A DNA stretch of 64,000 nt. Origin: Desertifilum tharense IPPAS B-1220. Its GTDB lineage: Bacteria; Cyanobacteriota; Cyanobacteriia; Cyanobacteriales; Desertifilaceae. Positions 19,935 to 28,009 of the stretch are shown piece after piece (the stretch's first letter is position 1; the number at the start of each line of letters is the position of its first letter). Location of the stretch: NCBI RefSeq assembly GCF_001746915.1, contig NZ_MJGC01000041.1, positions 124,001-188,000 of the forward strand. The letters are read 5' to 3'. The notes beneath the pieces were generated by a model. The model ran no database searches. It was not told the origin of the DNA and saw only the letters and a list, made by a program, of their open reading frames with translations. Position numbers and translations under genes: made by a program.

Positions 19935-20627
19935 ATGATTCAAAAATTATCTTCCACCCCATCCCCAGTTGTCTATCCCGATAGCGATGGTCAGCCAATG
20001 GCTGAGAATACTCAACAATTCCAATGGATTGTCGTCATTAAGGAAAATCTAGAAATCCTATTTGGCGATCGCGCCGATGTATTCGTTGCAGGCGATCTGC
20101 TCTGGTATCCCGTTGAAGGCAATAATACCCTCAGACAAGCCCCCGATGCAATGGTCGCCTTTGGCAGACCGAAAGGACATCGCGGTTCCTATCGCCAATG
20201 GGACGAAAATAACATCCCTCCCCAAGTCGTCTTTGAAATTCTCTCGCCTGGAAACCGCCTCAAGGAAATGAACAAAAAGTTCAAATTCTACGAGCATTAT
20301 GGCGTAGAAGAATACTACATCTACGACCCCGATCGCCTAGACTTAACGGGATGGCAGCGTCAAAGGGATGAATTAACCGTCATCGAAGAAATGAACGGTT
20401 GGGTTAGCCCTCGCTTAGGGATACGCTTTGAATTAACCGCAGACGGACTCCAAATTTATCGTCCTGATGGCAATCGCTTTCTCACTCCGGTAGAATTAGC
20501 GCAGGAAGCCGAACTAGCAGAAACTCGCGCCACCCAAGCGGAAGCCCGCGCCCAACAAGCAGAAACGCGGATGCGAATATTAGAAGAACGCCTGCGACAA
20601 GCTGGAATCAATCCCGACGAAATTTGA
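19935..20627 (+). CDS. Uma2 family endonuclease (DUF820)
   Basis: A 230-residue member of the Uma2/DUF820 family, a PD-(D/E)xK-fold group greatly expanded in cyanobacteria and of uncertain biological role. Visible hallmarks are VFVAGDLLWYP, PDAMVAFGRP (the catalytic aspartate region near residue 63), PPQVVFEILSPGNR near 95 (glutamate of the ExK) and KFKFYEHYGVEEYYIYDPD. The C-terminal 40 residues are an Ala/Glu/Arg coiled coil (ETRATQAEARAQQAETR). It is probably cotranscribed with the TPR gene. Confidence 0.92.
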   Translation: MIQKLSSTPSPVVYPDSDGQPMAENTQQFQWIVVIKENLEILFGDRADVFVAGDLLWYPVEGNNTLRQAPDAMVAFGRPKGHRGSYRQWDENNIPPQVVFEILSPGNRLKEMNKKFKFYEHYGVEEYYIYDPDRLDLTGWQRQRDELTVIEEMNGWVSPRLGIRFELTADGLQIYRPDGNRFLTPVELAQEAELAETRATQAEARAQQAETRMRILEERLRQAGINPDEI

Positions 20628-20829
20628 GAAATTCATTATCGTTGGGAAGTTCAAAGTAAGAGCGAAAGGTATAACTAGCACCTTCTTGTAGGATTTTAGG
20701 TCGCCTCATCGCGGGTAAACCTCCCTCAATCGTGTTTTTTTATAAATTCTCGCCAATTTTCGCTTTAGGGTGAGCCACACTAGCGTTTACTCCTCAGCGT
20801 GTAGACTCAGTTGCAAGGTTGACACAAGC

Positions 20830-23256
20830 ATGGCACTAATTTTTGGGACTCCTGGAAACGATCTCCTGGCGGGTACCCCTGCTGATGATGAAATCTTTGG
20901 ACTCAGTGGCGACGATACCCTATTCGGTCAAGCTGGAAATGATACGCTACTGGGAAATCAGGGCAATGATTTTCTGTTTGGTGGGGTAGGGAATGATTTA
21001 TTGTGGGGGGGAAAGGGAGAAGATCGCATTTTTGGCGATCGCGGAAACGATACCCTTCACGGAAATCAAGGAAACGACAGCATCAACGGGAACGATGGCG
21101 ATGATGTCATCTACGGAGGGAAAGGGAACGACACCCTGCGCGGGGGGAAAGGGAACGATCGCCTATTTGGGGATGATGGAGATGATTATCTCTACGGCGA
21201 CTTAGGAAGCGATACCCTCACGGGTGGATTAGGTCGAGATGTGTTTGCGATCGCAACGCGTAGTGGTGGCTCTAGTTTAGCCGATGCCGATGTTATTACT
21301 GATTTTACCTTGGGCGAAGACCGAATTTTCTTGCAGGACGGTCTAAGATTTCAGAACTTGCAAATTACGGCTGGGGCTAATAATAGTGCAGTTTTGCGCG
21401 ATTCGGCTTCGGGTCATTTTATCGCGATTCTTCTGGGCGTCAATCCTACCCTCCTCAGCGAACAGAACTTTCTAGGCGATGCGCCAACCCCATCTCCGGT
21501 TGTTCCTCCCGTTCGCCCTCCCATTCCCACTCCCACGCCGACACCTCCCCCAAATACGTTAGTCAATGGTATTGCGAGTGGAGATACCACGCAGACTTCT
21601 ACCGTTCTGTGGACGCGCAGCTTGCAAACAGGCAGCGTTACGTTTGAATATAGTACCGATCCGAGCTTTAGCGCGATCGCCGGAACTCGCAGCGCCACCA
21701 TCACCGATCCACAAGCCCCCGTTAAGGCTGAAGTCACGGGACTTACCCCCGGTACCCAATACTACTATCGCGTCACCGATGCTGCTGGCGATACGGCCAT
21801 TGGACAATTCCGCACGCCCGCCGAATTAGGGTTTAGTCGAGGCTTGCGGTTTGGGGTTTCGGGAGATTTACAAGGCGAACTCGCGCCGTTTGTGTCTATT
21901 CGCAATGCGCCCGATCGCAATTTGGATTTCTTTGTGCAAATGGGCGATATGGTGGAAATGGATAGCGAATCACCCGCATTACCGGGCGTTACCCAAGCAA
22001 AGACGCTAGCAGAGTTTCGCACCAAGCAAGCAGAAATCTATTCAGAACGCTTCGGTTTGAATCCTTGGGCTGATTTACGCGCCACCACCAGCGTTTACGC
22101 CACTTGGGACGATCACGAACTGACAAACGATTTTGCAGGCGGCGCAACGCCAGCCACTTCACCCCAAAAACAAGATATCTTCCGCAACGATCCCAACGCA
22201 ACGGCACCGTTTGTCAACGAGACGCAGGTATTTTTGCAAGCATTACAAGCGTTTCAAGAGTATTTCCCCGTTGAAGATCGATCCTATGGGAATACAGGCG
22301 ATCCGCGCACGGCGAATAAGCAAGAACTCTATCGCTATCAGACCTTTGGAAGTGATGCGGCGATCTATGTTTTAGATGTAAGATCGTTTCGCGATCGCCC
22401 TCTCCCCTTCACCCCAGAAATCGCTTACCAGCCGGGAGATCCGCTACCCCAAGCCATCGAAACCGCCCTCACCAACGCCTTCGATCCGAACCGAACTATG
22501 TTAGGCGCGGCGCAACTCAACCAGTTTCAACAAGACTTACTCGCCGCCGAACAAAATGGCGTGACGTGGAAGTTTGTCATGTCTACGGTTCCTATGCAGA
22601 ATTTTGGAATTCCCGTCATCGGCGAACGCTGGGAAGGATATGCAGCCGAACGAACCGAACTCCTGAAGTTTATTGAAGATAATAATATCCGTAATGTGGT
22701 CTTTGTTACGGGTGACTTTCACGGCAGTGTGGTGAATAATGTCACCTATCAAGAAGGGTTTGGTCAACCGCAAATTGCCACGGGCGTTTTTGATGTCATG
22801 ATTGGTCCAGTTGCGATTCAACTGACGGTTCCCTTCCTCCCCGCACCGTTCAATCAAACCTTTGCAGCCCCCTTTGGCCCTGCTACCATTGGGTTTACTC
22901 CCCCGGATCTGCTGACGCAACAAGGGAAATCCCAAGCGAAATATCTGGCTTTAACAGATCGGGCCGCAAAGGATCAATACGTGCGGGAAGTGCTAGACTA
23001 TCGGGCAGCAACCTTATTAGGCTACGAGCCGATTGGTTTAGAAAATTTACCCAATGCTCAACTCCTGCAAGGCGAATATTTAGCCGTCCATACCTACGGT
23101 TGGAGTGAGTTTGAAATTACGCCGGGTACGCAACAATTACGGGTGACAACCTACGGCGTAGCGCCCTATACGCAAGCGGACTTGCTGGCGAATTCCACTG
23201 CAATTACTAGCTTACAACCTGAGATTGTCAGTCAGTTTGTGGTGAATCCTGTGTAG
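20830..23256 (+). CDS. PhoD-type alkaline phosphatase fused to RTX calcium-binding repeats
   Basis: About 808 residues from the ATG at 20830 (MALIFGTPGNDLLAG). A GTG 60 bases upstream is also in frame. Residues 4-130 are RTX nonapeptide repeats (GNDTLLGNQ, GNDFLFGGV and similar) that bind calcium and often mark type I secretion. A Pro-rich linker (about 225-245) leads to a PhoD N-terminal domain (GIASGDTTQTSTVLWTR) and the metallophosphatase domain: GVSGDLQG, FVQMGDMVEMD, YATWDDHELTNDF, FVTGDFHGSVVNN. It likely releases phosphate from esters outside the cell. The order, RTX first then phosphatase, is notable. Confidence 0.92.
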   Translation: MALIFGTPGNDLLAGTPADDEIFGLSGDDTLFGQAGNDTLLGNQGNDFLFGGVGNDLLWGGKGEDRIFGDRGNDTLHGNQGNDSINGNDGDDVIYGGKGNDTLRGGKGNDRLFGDDGDDYLYGDLGSDTLTGGLGRDVFAIATRSGGSSLADADVITDFTLGEDRIFLQDGLRFQNLQITAGANNSAVLRDSASGHFIAILLGVNPTLLSEQNFLGDAPTPSPVVPPVRPPIPTPTPTPPPNTLVNGIASGDTTQTSTVLWTRSLQTGSVTFEYSTDPSFSAIAGTRSATITDPQAPVKAEVTGLTPGTQYYYRVTDAAGDTAIGQFRTPAELGFSRGLRFGVSGDLQGELAPFVSIRNAPDRNLDFFVQMGDMVEMDSESPALPGVTQAKTLAEFRTKQAEIYSERFGLNPWADLRATTSVYATWDDHELTNDFAGGATPATSPQKQDIFRNDPNATAPFVNETQVFLQALQAFQEYFPVEDRSYGNTGDPRTANKQELYRYQTFGSDAAIYVLDVRSFRDRPLPFTPEIAYQPGDPLPQAIETALTNAFDPNRTMLGAAQLNQFQQDLLAAEQNGVTWKFVMSTVPMQNFGIPVIGERWEGYAAERTELLKFIEDNNIRNVVFVTGDFHGSVVNNVTYQEGFGQPQIATGVFDVMIGPVAIQLTVPFLPAPFNQTFAAPFGPATIGFTPPDLLTQQGKSQAKYLALTDRAAKDQYVREVLDYRAATLLGYEPIGLENLPNAQLLQGEYLAVHTYGWSEFEITPGTQQLRVTTYGVAPYTQADLLANSTAITSLQPEIVSQFVVNPV

Positions 23257-23274
23257 TGGTTTGACTCTCTAGCT

Positions 23275-23293
23275 GTGGACGCATCGGTTAGGA
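23275..23293. repeat. 19-bp dispersed repeat (inverted copy at 7437-7455)
   Basis: GTGGACGCATCGGTTAGGA is the exact reverse complement of 7437-7455. With one mismatch the match extends to 24 bases (TAGC[T/A] before it). Both copies are intergenic. Confidence 0.7.
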
Positions 23294-23355
23294 TATCTAT
23301 GAATGTGGTAGATGTCCTATTTTCGGCTCAACCACAAGACACCGGACTATCAACA

Positions 23356-23570
23356 TTAATTTAACAATTCAATATTCTTGTGGGCGTTTTTGGCGATCGC
23401 ATAGGCTTTCAAAACAGGTGGTAGTGTATAGAGACTCTCTTGTTTTTCAATTAAGCATCGACGCAATAGAGATTGAGTGCGTTGAGTAAATCAGATGATG
23501 GAATCTGACTGTTGGCTAAAAGCTTTGCTAGGTTCACAGGTTCGCTTTCTTTCGCCAACAAAGCGATGAC
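23356..23570 (-). pseudogene. Relic of an NB-ARC/AAA-type ATPase gene (winged-helix end)
   Basis: Reading the minus strand, one frame gives LLAKESEPVNLAKLLANSQ followed by IPSSDLLNAL, then a frameshift into SLLRRCLIEKQESLYTLPPV and LKAYAIAKN before the stop at 23356. This matches the winged-helix end of cyanobacterial NB-ARC/WD40 ATPases, whose usual pattern is EPVSLAEL...LLEALQSLRRRSLIEK...FTLQPVVMEYV. A stop (23571-23573) closes the frame upstream and the rest of the gene is missing. I infer a decayed fragment. Confidence 0.6.
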
Positions 23571-23611
23571 TTATTATTCTACCGGGGAAATGCGATCGCA
23601 CTCCTACCTAT

Positions 23612-23965
23612 TTAATTAGCAGTCAACAAACCCGACATATCTAGCACTTTTTCTGACCAAATCCTTGCTTGTTCCCTAAGCATCATTCGTTGTTCTGCAT
23701 CGTGCCAAATCCTTGCCCAAGAATACTGCCAGCAAGCTAACTGAACTTGTAGTTCAACTAACTCGGCAGCTACTTCTACCTCTGCATCAAGAGCCGTCCA
23801 TTCAATAAAGAGCTTACTTTCTTGCAGCAGACTTTCAACCACTTCGCCATTAGCTGGATTTTGACAACGAGATTTAATTCGTGTCAAATTTGATGCCAAA
23901 TTCCCCAAACGAATTGGCAGATCATCTCGTAAATAGCGTTCTTTTAAAGCATTCCAATCTTTCAT
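23612..23965 (-). CDS. Conserved hypothetical protein
   Basis: A 117-residue, mostly alpha-helical protein (MKDWNALKERYLRDDLPIRL, then LTRIKSRCQNPANGEVVESL). No signal peptide or membrane span is visible. It recurs in cyanobacteria as an unnamed protein, as far as I recall. Its start overlaps the stop of the DUF5674 gene by 4 bases (ATGA type), so the two are translationally coupled and may form a two-gene unit. Confidence 0.7.
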   Translation of the reverse strand: MKDWNALKERYLRDDLPIRLGNLASNLTRIKSRCQNPANGEVVESLLQESKLFIEWTALDAEVEVAAELVELQVQLACWQYSWARIWHDAEQRMMLREQARIWSEKVLDMSGLLTAN

Positions 23966-24297
23966 ACTTCTCCTAATAACTGTTGAACGATTTGAGCAAC
24001 CTGTTCTCGAATAACCGGATCTTGAATTTCCATTGAACGATTGTTCTGACGCGGACGAATATTGATTAGAGATTCATAACCTACCTCTTGCGTAAGCGGA
24101 TACCAATCTGCTCCCCAAATATTTACCTGCTTGCTCCCATTTTCCAGCAGCACAGCTTCGCAATCAGCGTGATATTCTCCACCACCTGCCAGAATTCCTC
24201 GTTCGATATCCACTGCAAGTTTAATATAACTACTAAGAGTCTCTAGCATTTCTTCAATTTGCTCTTTAGTAGCATGAGCTTGAATCAGATAAATCAT
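23962..24297 (-). CDS. DUF5674 family protein
   Basis: About 111 residues from the ATG at 24297 (MIYLIQAHATKEQIEEMLE). The open frame extends 23 codons upstream, but homologues begin at this methionine. Hallmarks are IKLAVDIERGILAGGGEYHA, DCEAVLLENGS, NIWGADWYP and SLINIRPRQNNRSMEIQDP, which match DUF5674. The function is unknown. It is coupled to the 117-residue helical protein downstream. Confidence 0.82.
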   Translation of the reverse strand: MIYLIQAHATKEQIEEMLETLSSYIKLAVDIERGILAGGGEYHADCEAVLLENGSKQVNIWGADWYPLTQEVGYESLINIRPRQNNRSMEIQDPVIREQVAQIVQQLLGEV

Positions 24298-24535
24298 TCC
24301 TACATTAGCTAAGGATTCAACATGATGGTGTAATATTATACAATTTGGTAGGCTAAATTGACGCAAGGAAACCTAACATCTTTTTTACTTACAATCTTCT
24401 CTATTTTAACCCTGCCCAGGCGATGCTTGTACGAGTATTGTTTAGCGATCGCACCCTCGCTATACTTAAAGTATCTATTGATGTCGCGATGACGATTAGA
24501 GCACTGCTGCTCCAAGAAGCTGCGCTAACATAAGG

Positions 24536-24955
24536 TCAAAATGGCGTGTCAGCGATCGCTTGGCTATAAGTTTGTACCCATTCGGTAAGTTGCTCCAGGG
24601 CAGCTTCCTGGCTTTGCTGGCTAGCAGCGAGTTGCCAAAAGTAGTGGGCGGCTTCCTCTTCGGAGGCGATCAGCTCAATGCCGTTGATGCCAAGAAAAGT
24701 ATAGATAGCGATCAGAGCAATGCGTTTATTCCCATCCACAAAACAATGGTTTTTGATGAAACCGTATCCATAGACAGCAGCAAGTTGATAAAGGGTTGCT
24801 TGTTGGTTGCTGTAATGATATAGGTTTTGGGCTTTGGCGAGGGTAGAGTCAAGGGCGCTTTGGCTGAGTATACCCGATTGCCCTCCGGATTCTGCCAGAA
24901 TCTCGCCGTGAATGGCAATAACGTCCCGTTGGGTCAGCCATTGGGGAGTCGTCAT
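24536..24955 (-). CDS. Doc-type (Fic/Doc) toxin
   Basis: A 139-residue protein of the death-on-curing family. Its Fic-type active site HCFVDGNKRIAL (about residues 69-80) fits HxFx(D/N)GNK(R). Doc toxins phosphorylate or otherwise modify a translation factor (EF-Tu for P1 Doc). The N-terminal WLTQRDVIAIHGEILAESGG and SALDSTLAKAQNLYHY are also typical of Doc. The start overlaps the stop of the small antitoxin gene by 4 bases. Length is normal for the family and the active site looks intact. Confidence 0.9.
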   Translation of the reverse strand: MTTPQWLTQRDVIAIHGEILAESGGQSGILSQSALDSTLAKAQNLYHYSNQQATLYQLAAVYGYGFIKNHCFVDGNKRIALIAIYTFLGINGIELIASEEEAAHYFWQLAASQQSQEAALEQLTEWVQTYSQAIADTPF

Positions 24956-25170
24956 TGAGCCAGGTCTAGCAGGGCGTTGCGATATTTCTTAATCCCCCGG
25001 CGGGCAACTTCCATTTTTTGGGAAAAGTCCAGATCAAAGGAAGTCATATCCTCTGAACGCTGTTGAGAAGAAGCCCTTTCTACATGTTTATTGACTTTTT
25101 TTCGGTTCAAAACAAAGACACCGGGCTGCGATCGCACTCTTTTTATCCTAATCGGCGATTTGACTGACAT
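24952..25170 (-). CDS. Probable antitoxin of the Doc pair
   Basis: A 72-residue basic-then-acidic protein (MSVKSPIRIKRVRSQPGVFV) encoded immediately before doc with a 4-base overlap, the usual antitoxin-toxin order. I do not see a clear Phd or AbrB fold; the assignment rests on position and size. AGGAGG lies 11 bases before the ATG at 25170, and only 5 bases before an in-frame TTG at 25176. The glycosyltransferase gene ends 21 bases upstream, so all three may share a transcript. Confidence 0.75.
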   Translation of the reverse strand: MSVKSPIRIKRVRSQPGVFVLNRKKVNKHVERASSQQRSEDMTSFDLDFSQKMEVARRGIKKYRNALLDLAQ

Positions 25171-25191
25171 AGCCAACTTTTCCTCCTATTT

Positions 25192-26217
25192 CTATTTTGC
25201 TTTAAAGGTCTTGCGATACTTGTGTTTTAAGTTATCCCATTTCTGTTTCCAGAATTTCTCGAAGGCTTCCTGTCTTTCAACCCAAGGGTTGACATTCTTC
25301 AAAACAGGTCGCTCATTGGGCGATTTTAAGTAACGGTAGTGGAGAAAGACATCTTGGTAGGGAATATTGACGTTTTCACCCGCGCACAGTTGATTAAACT
25401 TAGACGCGGAAATACTCATGAAGTGAATATAGGTGATTGGGCGCTTGTTATCGTGCAAAATGTTGTCAATGACTTCAAAGTTAGACGACCAATGGCTGCC
25501 TGTAGCATTCGGGTTTTCGTAGGCAAAGTTATAGAAAGGAATGCCACTTCTAGCAACTAAGTAGTTATACAACGGTTGGTCTGAGCCGCGCAAAGACATC
25601 ATATTGGCTTCGCCGTTTTTGAGGTGTTCCAGTAATTGGACGAGTCTTTCTTCGTTCATCACGCTTTTTTTGGAAGCAAACCAACCCGCACAGAAAATAT
25701 GAGCTTTGGCGTAGTCTAACCCCATCGCTTTTTCAACGACATCGAGTTGTTCGGGGTTATAAATAAAGCCGATATCGGACTTATATTGATAGTCATTCAC
25801 CACCCAATCATATTCGTCTAGTTTGTCATAGACAGGCTGAAGTTTACCCATTAATAGGGTATCGGCATCCATGTAGACAAATTTCTCAAAGGGGCCGTTA
25901 AAACTACAGAGTTTGCGAACAAAATTCACCCGCCGGACATCCGACCATCCCTTATCTTGCCATGCTTTTTGGGCGACTTCATTGGCTTTCCAGGCTTGAG
26001 TCATGTAGTCTTCCCAAAAGGCGATCGCGCTAGCATCATCAAATAAGGTGACGTTCTCCCTAGCGGCGACTTCCTGTTTGATTTTGTCTAACTTATGGTC
26101 GTAGGGAATAATGCAGACGGGGAACGCCTCGCCTGCATTCACTTCAATACTATTGAGCAGGGCAACGACTTGATGATATACAAAGTCATTGGCAAAAATA
26201 TAAATCCCTTGACTCAT
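25192..26217 (-). CDS. Glycosyltransferase-like protein (Npun_R2821/R2823 family)
   Basis: A 341-residue protein with a GT-A-like fold. The N-terminal YIFANDFVYHQVVALLNSIE leads to a DxD-type metal site in KFVYMDADTLLMG near residue 118. HIFCAGWFASKKS and RGSDQPLYNYLVARS resemble acceptor-side loops of GT8-like enzymes. I recognise it as the cyanobacterial Npun_R2821/Npun_R2823 family. The donor and acceptor sugars are unknown. No polysaccharide cluster is nearby. Confidence 0.82.
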   Translation of the reverse strand: MSQGIYIFANDFVYHQVVALLNSIEVNAGEAFPVCIIPYDHKLDKIKQEVAARENVTLFDDASAIAFWEDYMTQAWKANEVAQKAWQDKGWSDVRRVNFVRKLCSFNGPFEKFVYMDADTLLMGKLQPVYDKLDEYDWVVNDYQYKSDIGFIYNPEQLDVVEKAMGLDYAKAHIFCAGWFASKKSVMNEERLVQLLEHLKNGEANMMSLRGSDQPLYNYLVARSGIPFYNFAYENPNATGSHWSSNFEVIDNILHDNKRPITYIHFMSISASKFNQLCAGENVNIPYQDVFLHYRYLKSPNERPVLKNVNPWVERQEAFEKFWKQKWDNLKHKYRKTFKAK

Positions 26218-26240
26218 GGGTAAACTTCCTTTGAGAAAAT

Positions 26241-27041
26241 CTAATCAAAGCGCCTGCTAATAATTCCCGACCATTGCACCTTTTTCAACCCTTCCCGACG
26301 ATAGGAAAAGAAATGTTCTGGATCGGAATACGTACAAAACGGTGCGATCGCAATTTGTTCCGGTGCAATTCCTAACTGTTCGAGTTGCAATGCATTGACG
26401 CGACGGACATCAAGGCGCACTTTCCCCGGTTCCGGATCGCTGAGAATGGGAGAATTGGGAAGTTCCTGCAAGCGAGCCAGCATCGCTTCCGGCGCATCCT
26501 CTGTTACAATTGTTGCGCCAACTTGGGTGGCAACGTCAATACCCACCTGGTACACTTCCCCAGTAATTGCAGGCCCCATCGCGATCGCTAAATCTGCTAA
26601 TTGAGAACCTTGCGCTTGCATCAGGGCGATCGCCTGCGGCACAATCTTCAAAGACGTTCCCCGCCACCCCGCATGAATAGCCGAAACTTGACCGGAAGCG
26701 CGATCGCCAATCAAAACCGGCGTACAATCAGCCGTACAAGTCCAAACCGACTCTCGATCCTGTTCGGTGACAATTCCATCGGCTTGCGGCAAATGACTTG
26801 ACATATCCTCAGTTTCGTGCAGGTGATGCGTCACGGCGGGCATATTCCCCGTTTTCAGCACCCGGTTGCCATGTACCTGTTTAACGCGATAAACGCGAGC
26901 CTCAGCATCCAGCACCGTCACCAGTTGGCGCGGTGGCTTTGGAGAAAACTGTCGCGTAAAGAACCCATGCGACCAGGGTTCGAGCAGGCTACAAGTCAGA
27001 TAAGATAACCCGTTCCAATGATGCCATTGCCAAGTCTGCAT
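26241..27041 (-). CDS. pgeF: Purine nucleoside phosphorylase / polyphenol oxidase family protein (PgeF/YfiH)
   Basis: About 266 residues from the ATG at 27041 (MQTWQWHHWNGL). The laccase-domain family includes YfiH, shown in E. coli to remove mis-incorporated L-Ser from peptidoglycan precursors, and FAMIN-like purine nucleoside enzymes. The zinc/active-site motifs are intact: VKQVHGNRV, CTADCTPVLI and SAIHAGWRGT, with a later CTYSDPEHFFSYRREG. It is divergent from birA with about 75 bases between the two starts. Confidence 0.9.
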   Translation of the reverse strand: MQTWQWHHWNGLSYLTCSLLEPWSHGFFTRQFSPKPPRQLVTVLDAEARVYRVKQVHGNRVLKTGNMPAVTHHLHETEDMSSHLPQADGIVTEQDRESVWTCTADCTPVLIGDRASGQVSAIHAGWRGTSLKIVPQAIALMQAQGSQLADLAIAMGPAITGEVYQVGIDVATQVGATIVTEDAPEAMLARLQELPNSPILSDPEPGKVRLDVRRVNALQLEQLGIAPEQIAIAPFCTYSDPEHFFSYRREGLKKVQWSGIISRRFD

Positions 27042-27115
27042 GATGAGTTTAAGTGTATCGGCAGGTGTGTAAGCGGGAGGAGCGGGTACCACACGAATCT
27101 ATCCTAACTCAAGCG

Positions 27116-27916
27116 ATGAATCCTCAGACCCTCGAACAAGCGCTTTCTCCAGTCGTACAGAACTCCCCTTTTTATCCCTTGGATATCCGGATTTTTCAGC
27201 AATTACCCTCCACGAACCAAACCCTGTGGGAATGGGTCGAACAAGGGGCAAAACCGGGTACTGTGGCGATCGCCCTCGCGCAAAACTCCGGTAAAGGACA
27301 ATGGGGCCGTCAATGGCAGTCTTCCCCCGGTGGTTTGTACCTTTCATTCTTCCTCACCCCCGATCTTGCCCCGGAAAATAGCCTGCTGTTGACCCTGTGT
27401 AGCGCCTGGGGAATTGCCCAAAGTTTGCGTCAAAGCCAGCCAGAGGTTCCCGTCCAACTCAAATGGCCCAACGATCTGGTTTTGGAGGGTCGCAAACTGG
27501 GGGGAATTTTAACCGAAACTCGCCTGAGTCAAGGGAAAATTACCAAAGCCGTCATTGGAGTCGGCTTGAATTGGACAAACCCCGTACCCGAAACCGGAAT
27601 TAGCCTCGCTTCCTGGTTGGAGGAAAATGACATTCAGTCAACCTGGAACTTAGAAACCGTAAGTGCGATCGCTCTAGAAGGCATAATCTCCGGATACCAA
27701 TACGCCATGCAGAAAGGAATAGACAGCCTATTATCTGCTTGCGAGCAACTGCTGATCCATCTCGGTCATCCCGTCACCGTCAACGGTTCCCCAGGAATCA
27801 TTATCGGCATTTCCCCGACAGGTCAACTGCGCGTGCGTCTAGAACCAACAAATTTCCAAACTTCCTCAGAAATTGACCTAAATCCCGGTACAATCAGTCT
27901 CGGCTATATTAAGTAA
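27116..27916 (+). CDS. birA: Biotin--[acetyl-CoA-carboxylase] ligase (BirA)
   Basis: About 266 residues from the ATG at 27116 (MNPQTLEQALSPVV). The enzyme activates biotin as biotinyl-AMP and attaches it to AccB. The biotin loop reads NSGKGQWGRQWQSSPGG near residue 60. VQLKWPNDLVLEGRKLGGIL near 115 and IGVGLNWTNP follow, then a small SH3-like C-terminal domain. There is no N-terminal helix-turn-helix, so this is a ligase only, not a repressor. Its client enzyme partner AccC is at 609. Confidence 0.94.
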   Translation: MNPQTLEQALSPVVQNSPFYPLDIRIFQQLPSTNQTLWEWVEQGAKPGTVAIALAQNSGKGQWGRQWQSSPGGLYLSFFLTPDLAPENSLLLTLCSAWGIAQSLRQSQPEVPVQLKWPNDLVLEGRKLGGILTETRLSQGKITKAVIGVGLNWTNPVPETGISLASWLEENDIQSTWNLETVSAIALEGIISGYQYAMQKGIDSLLSACEQLLIHLGHPVTVNGSPGIIIGISPTGQLRVRLEPTNFQTSSEIDLNPGTISLGYIK

Positions 27917-28009
27917 TGCTTGTTAGCGTCCGAAGCTTATAAAAATACTGTGCGTCTGTTGACTTCGACTTAACAGTTTCTAAAAATCTTAGAGGTTCCT
28001 CTGGTAACA

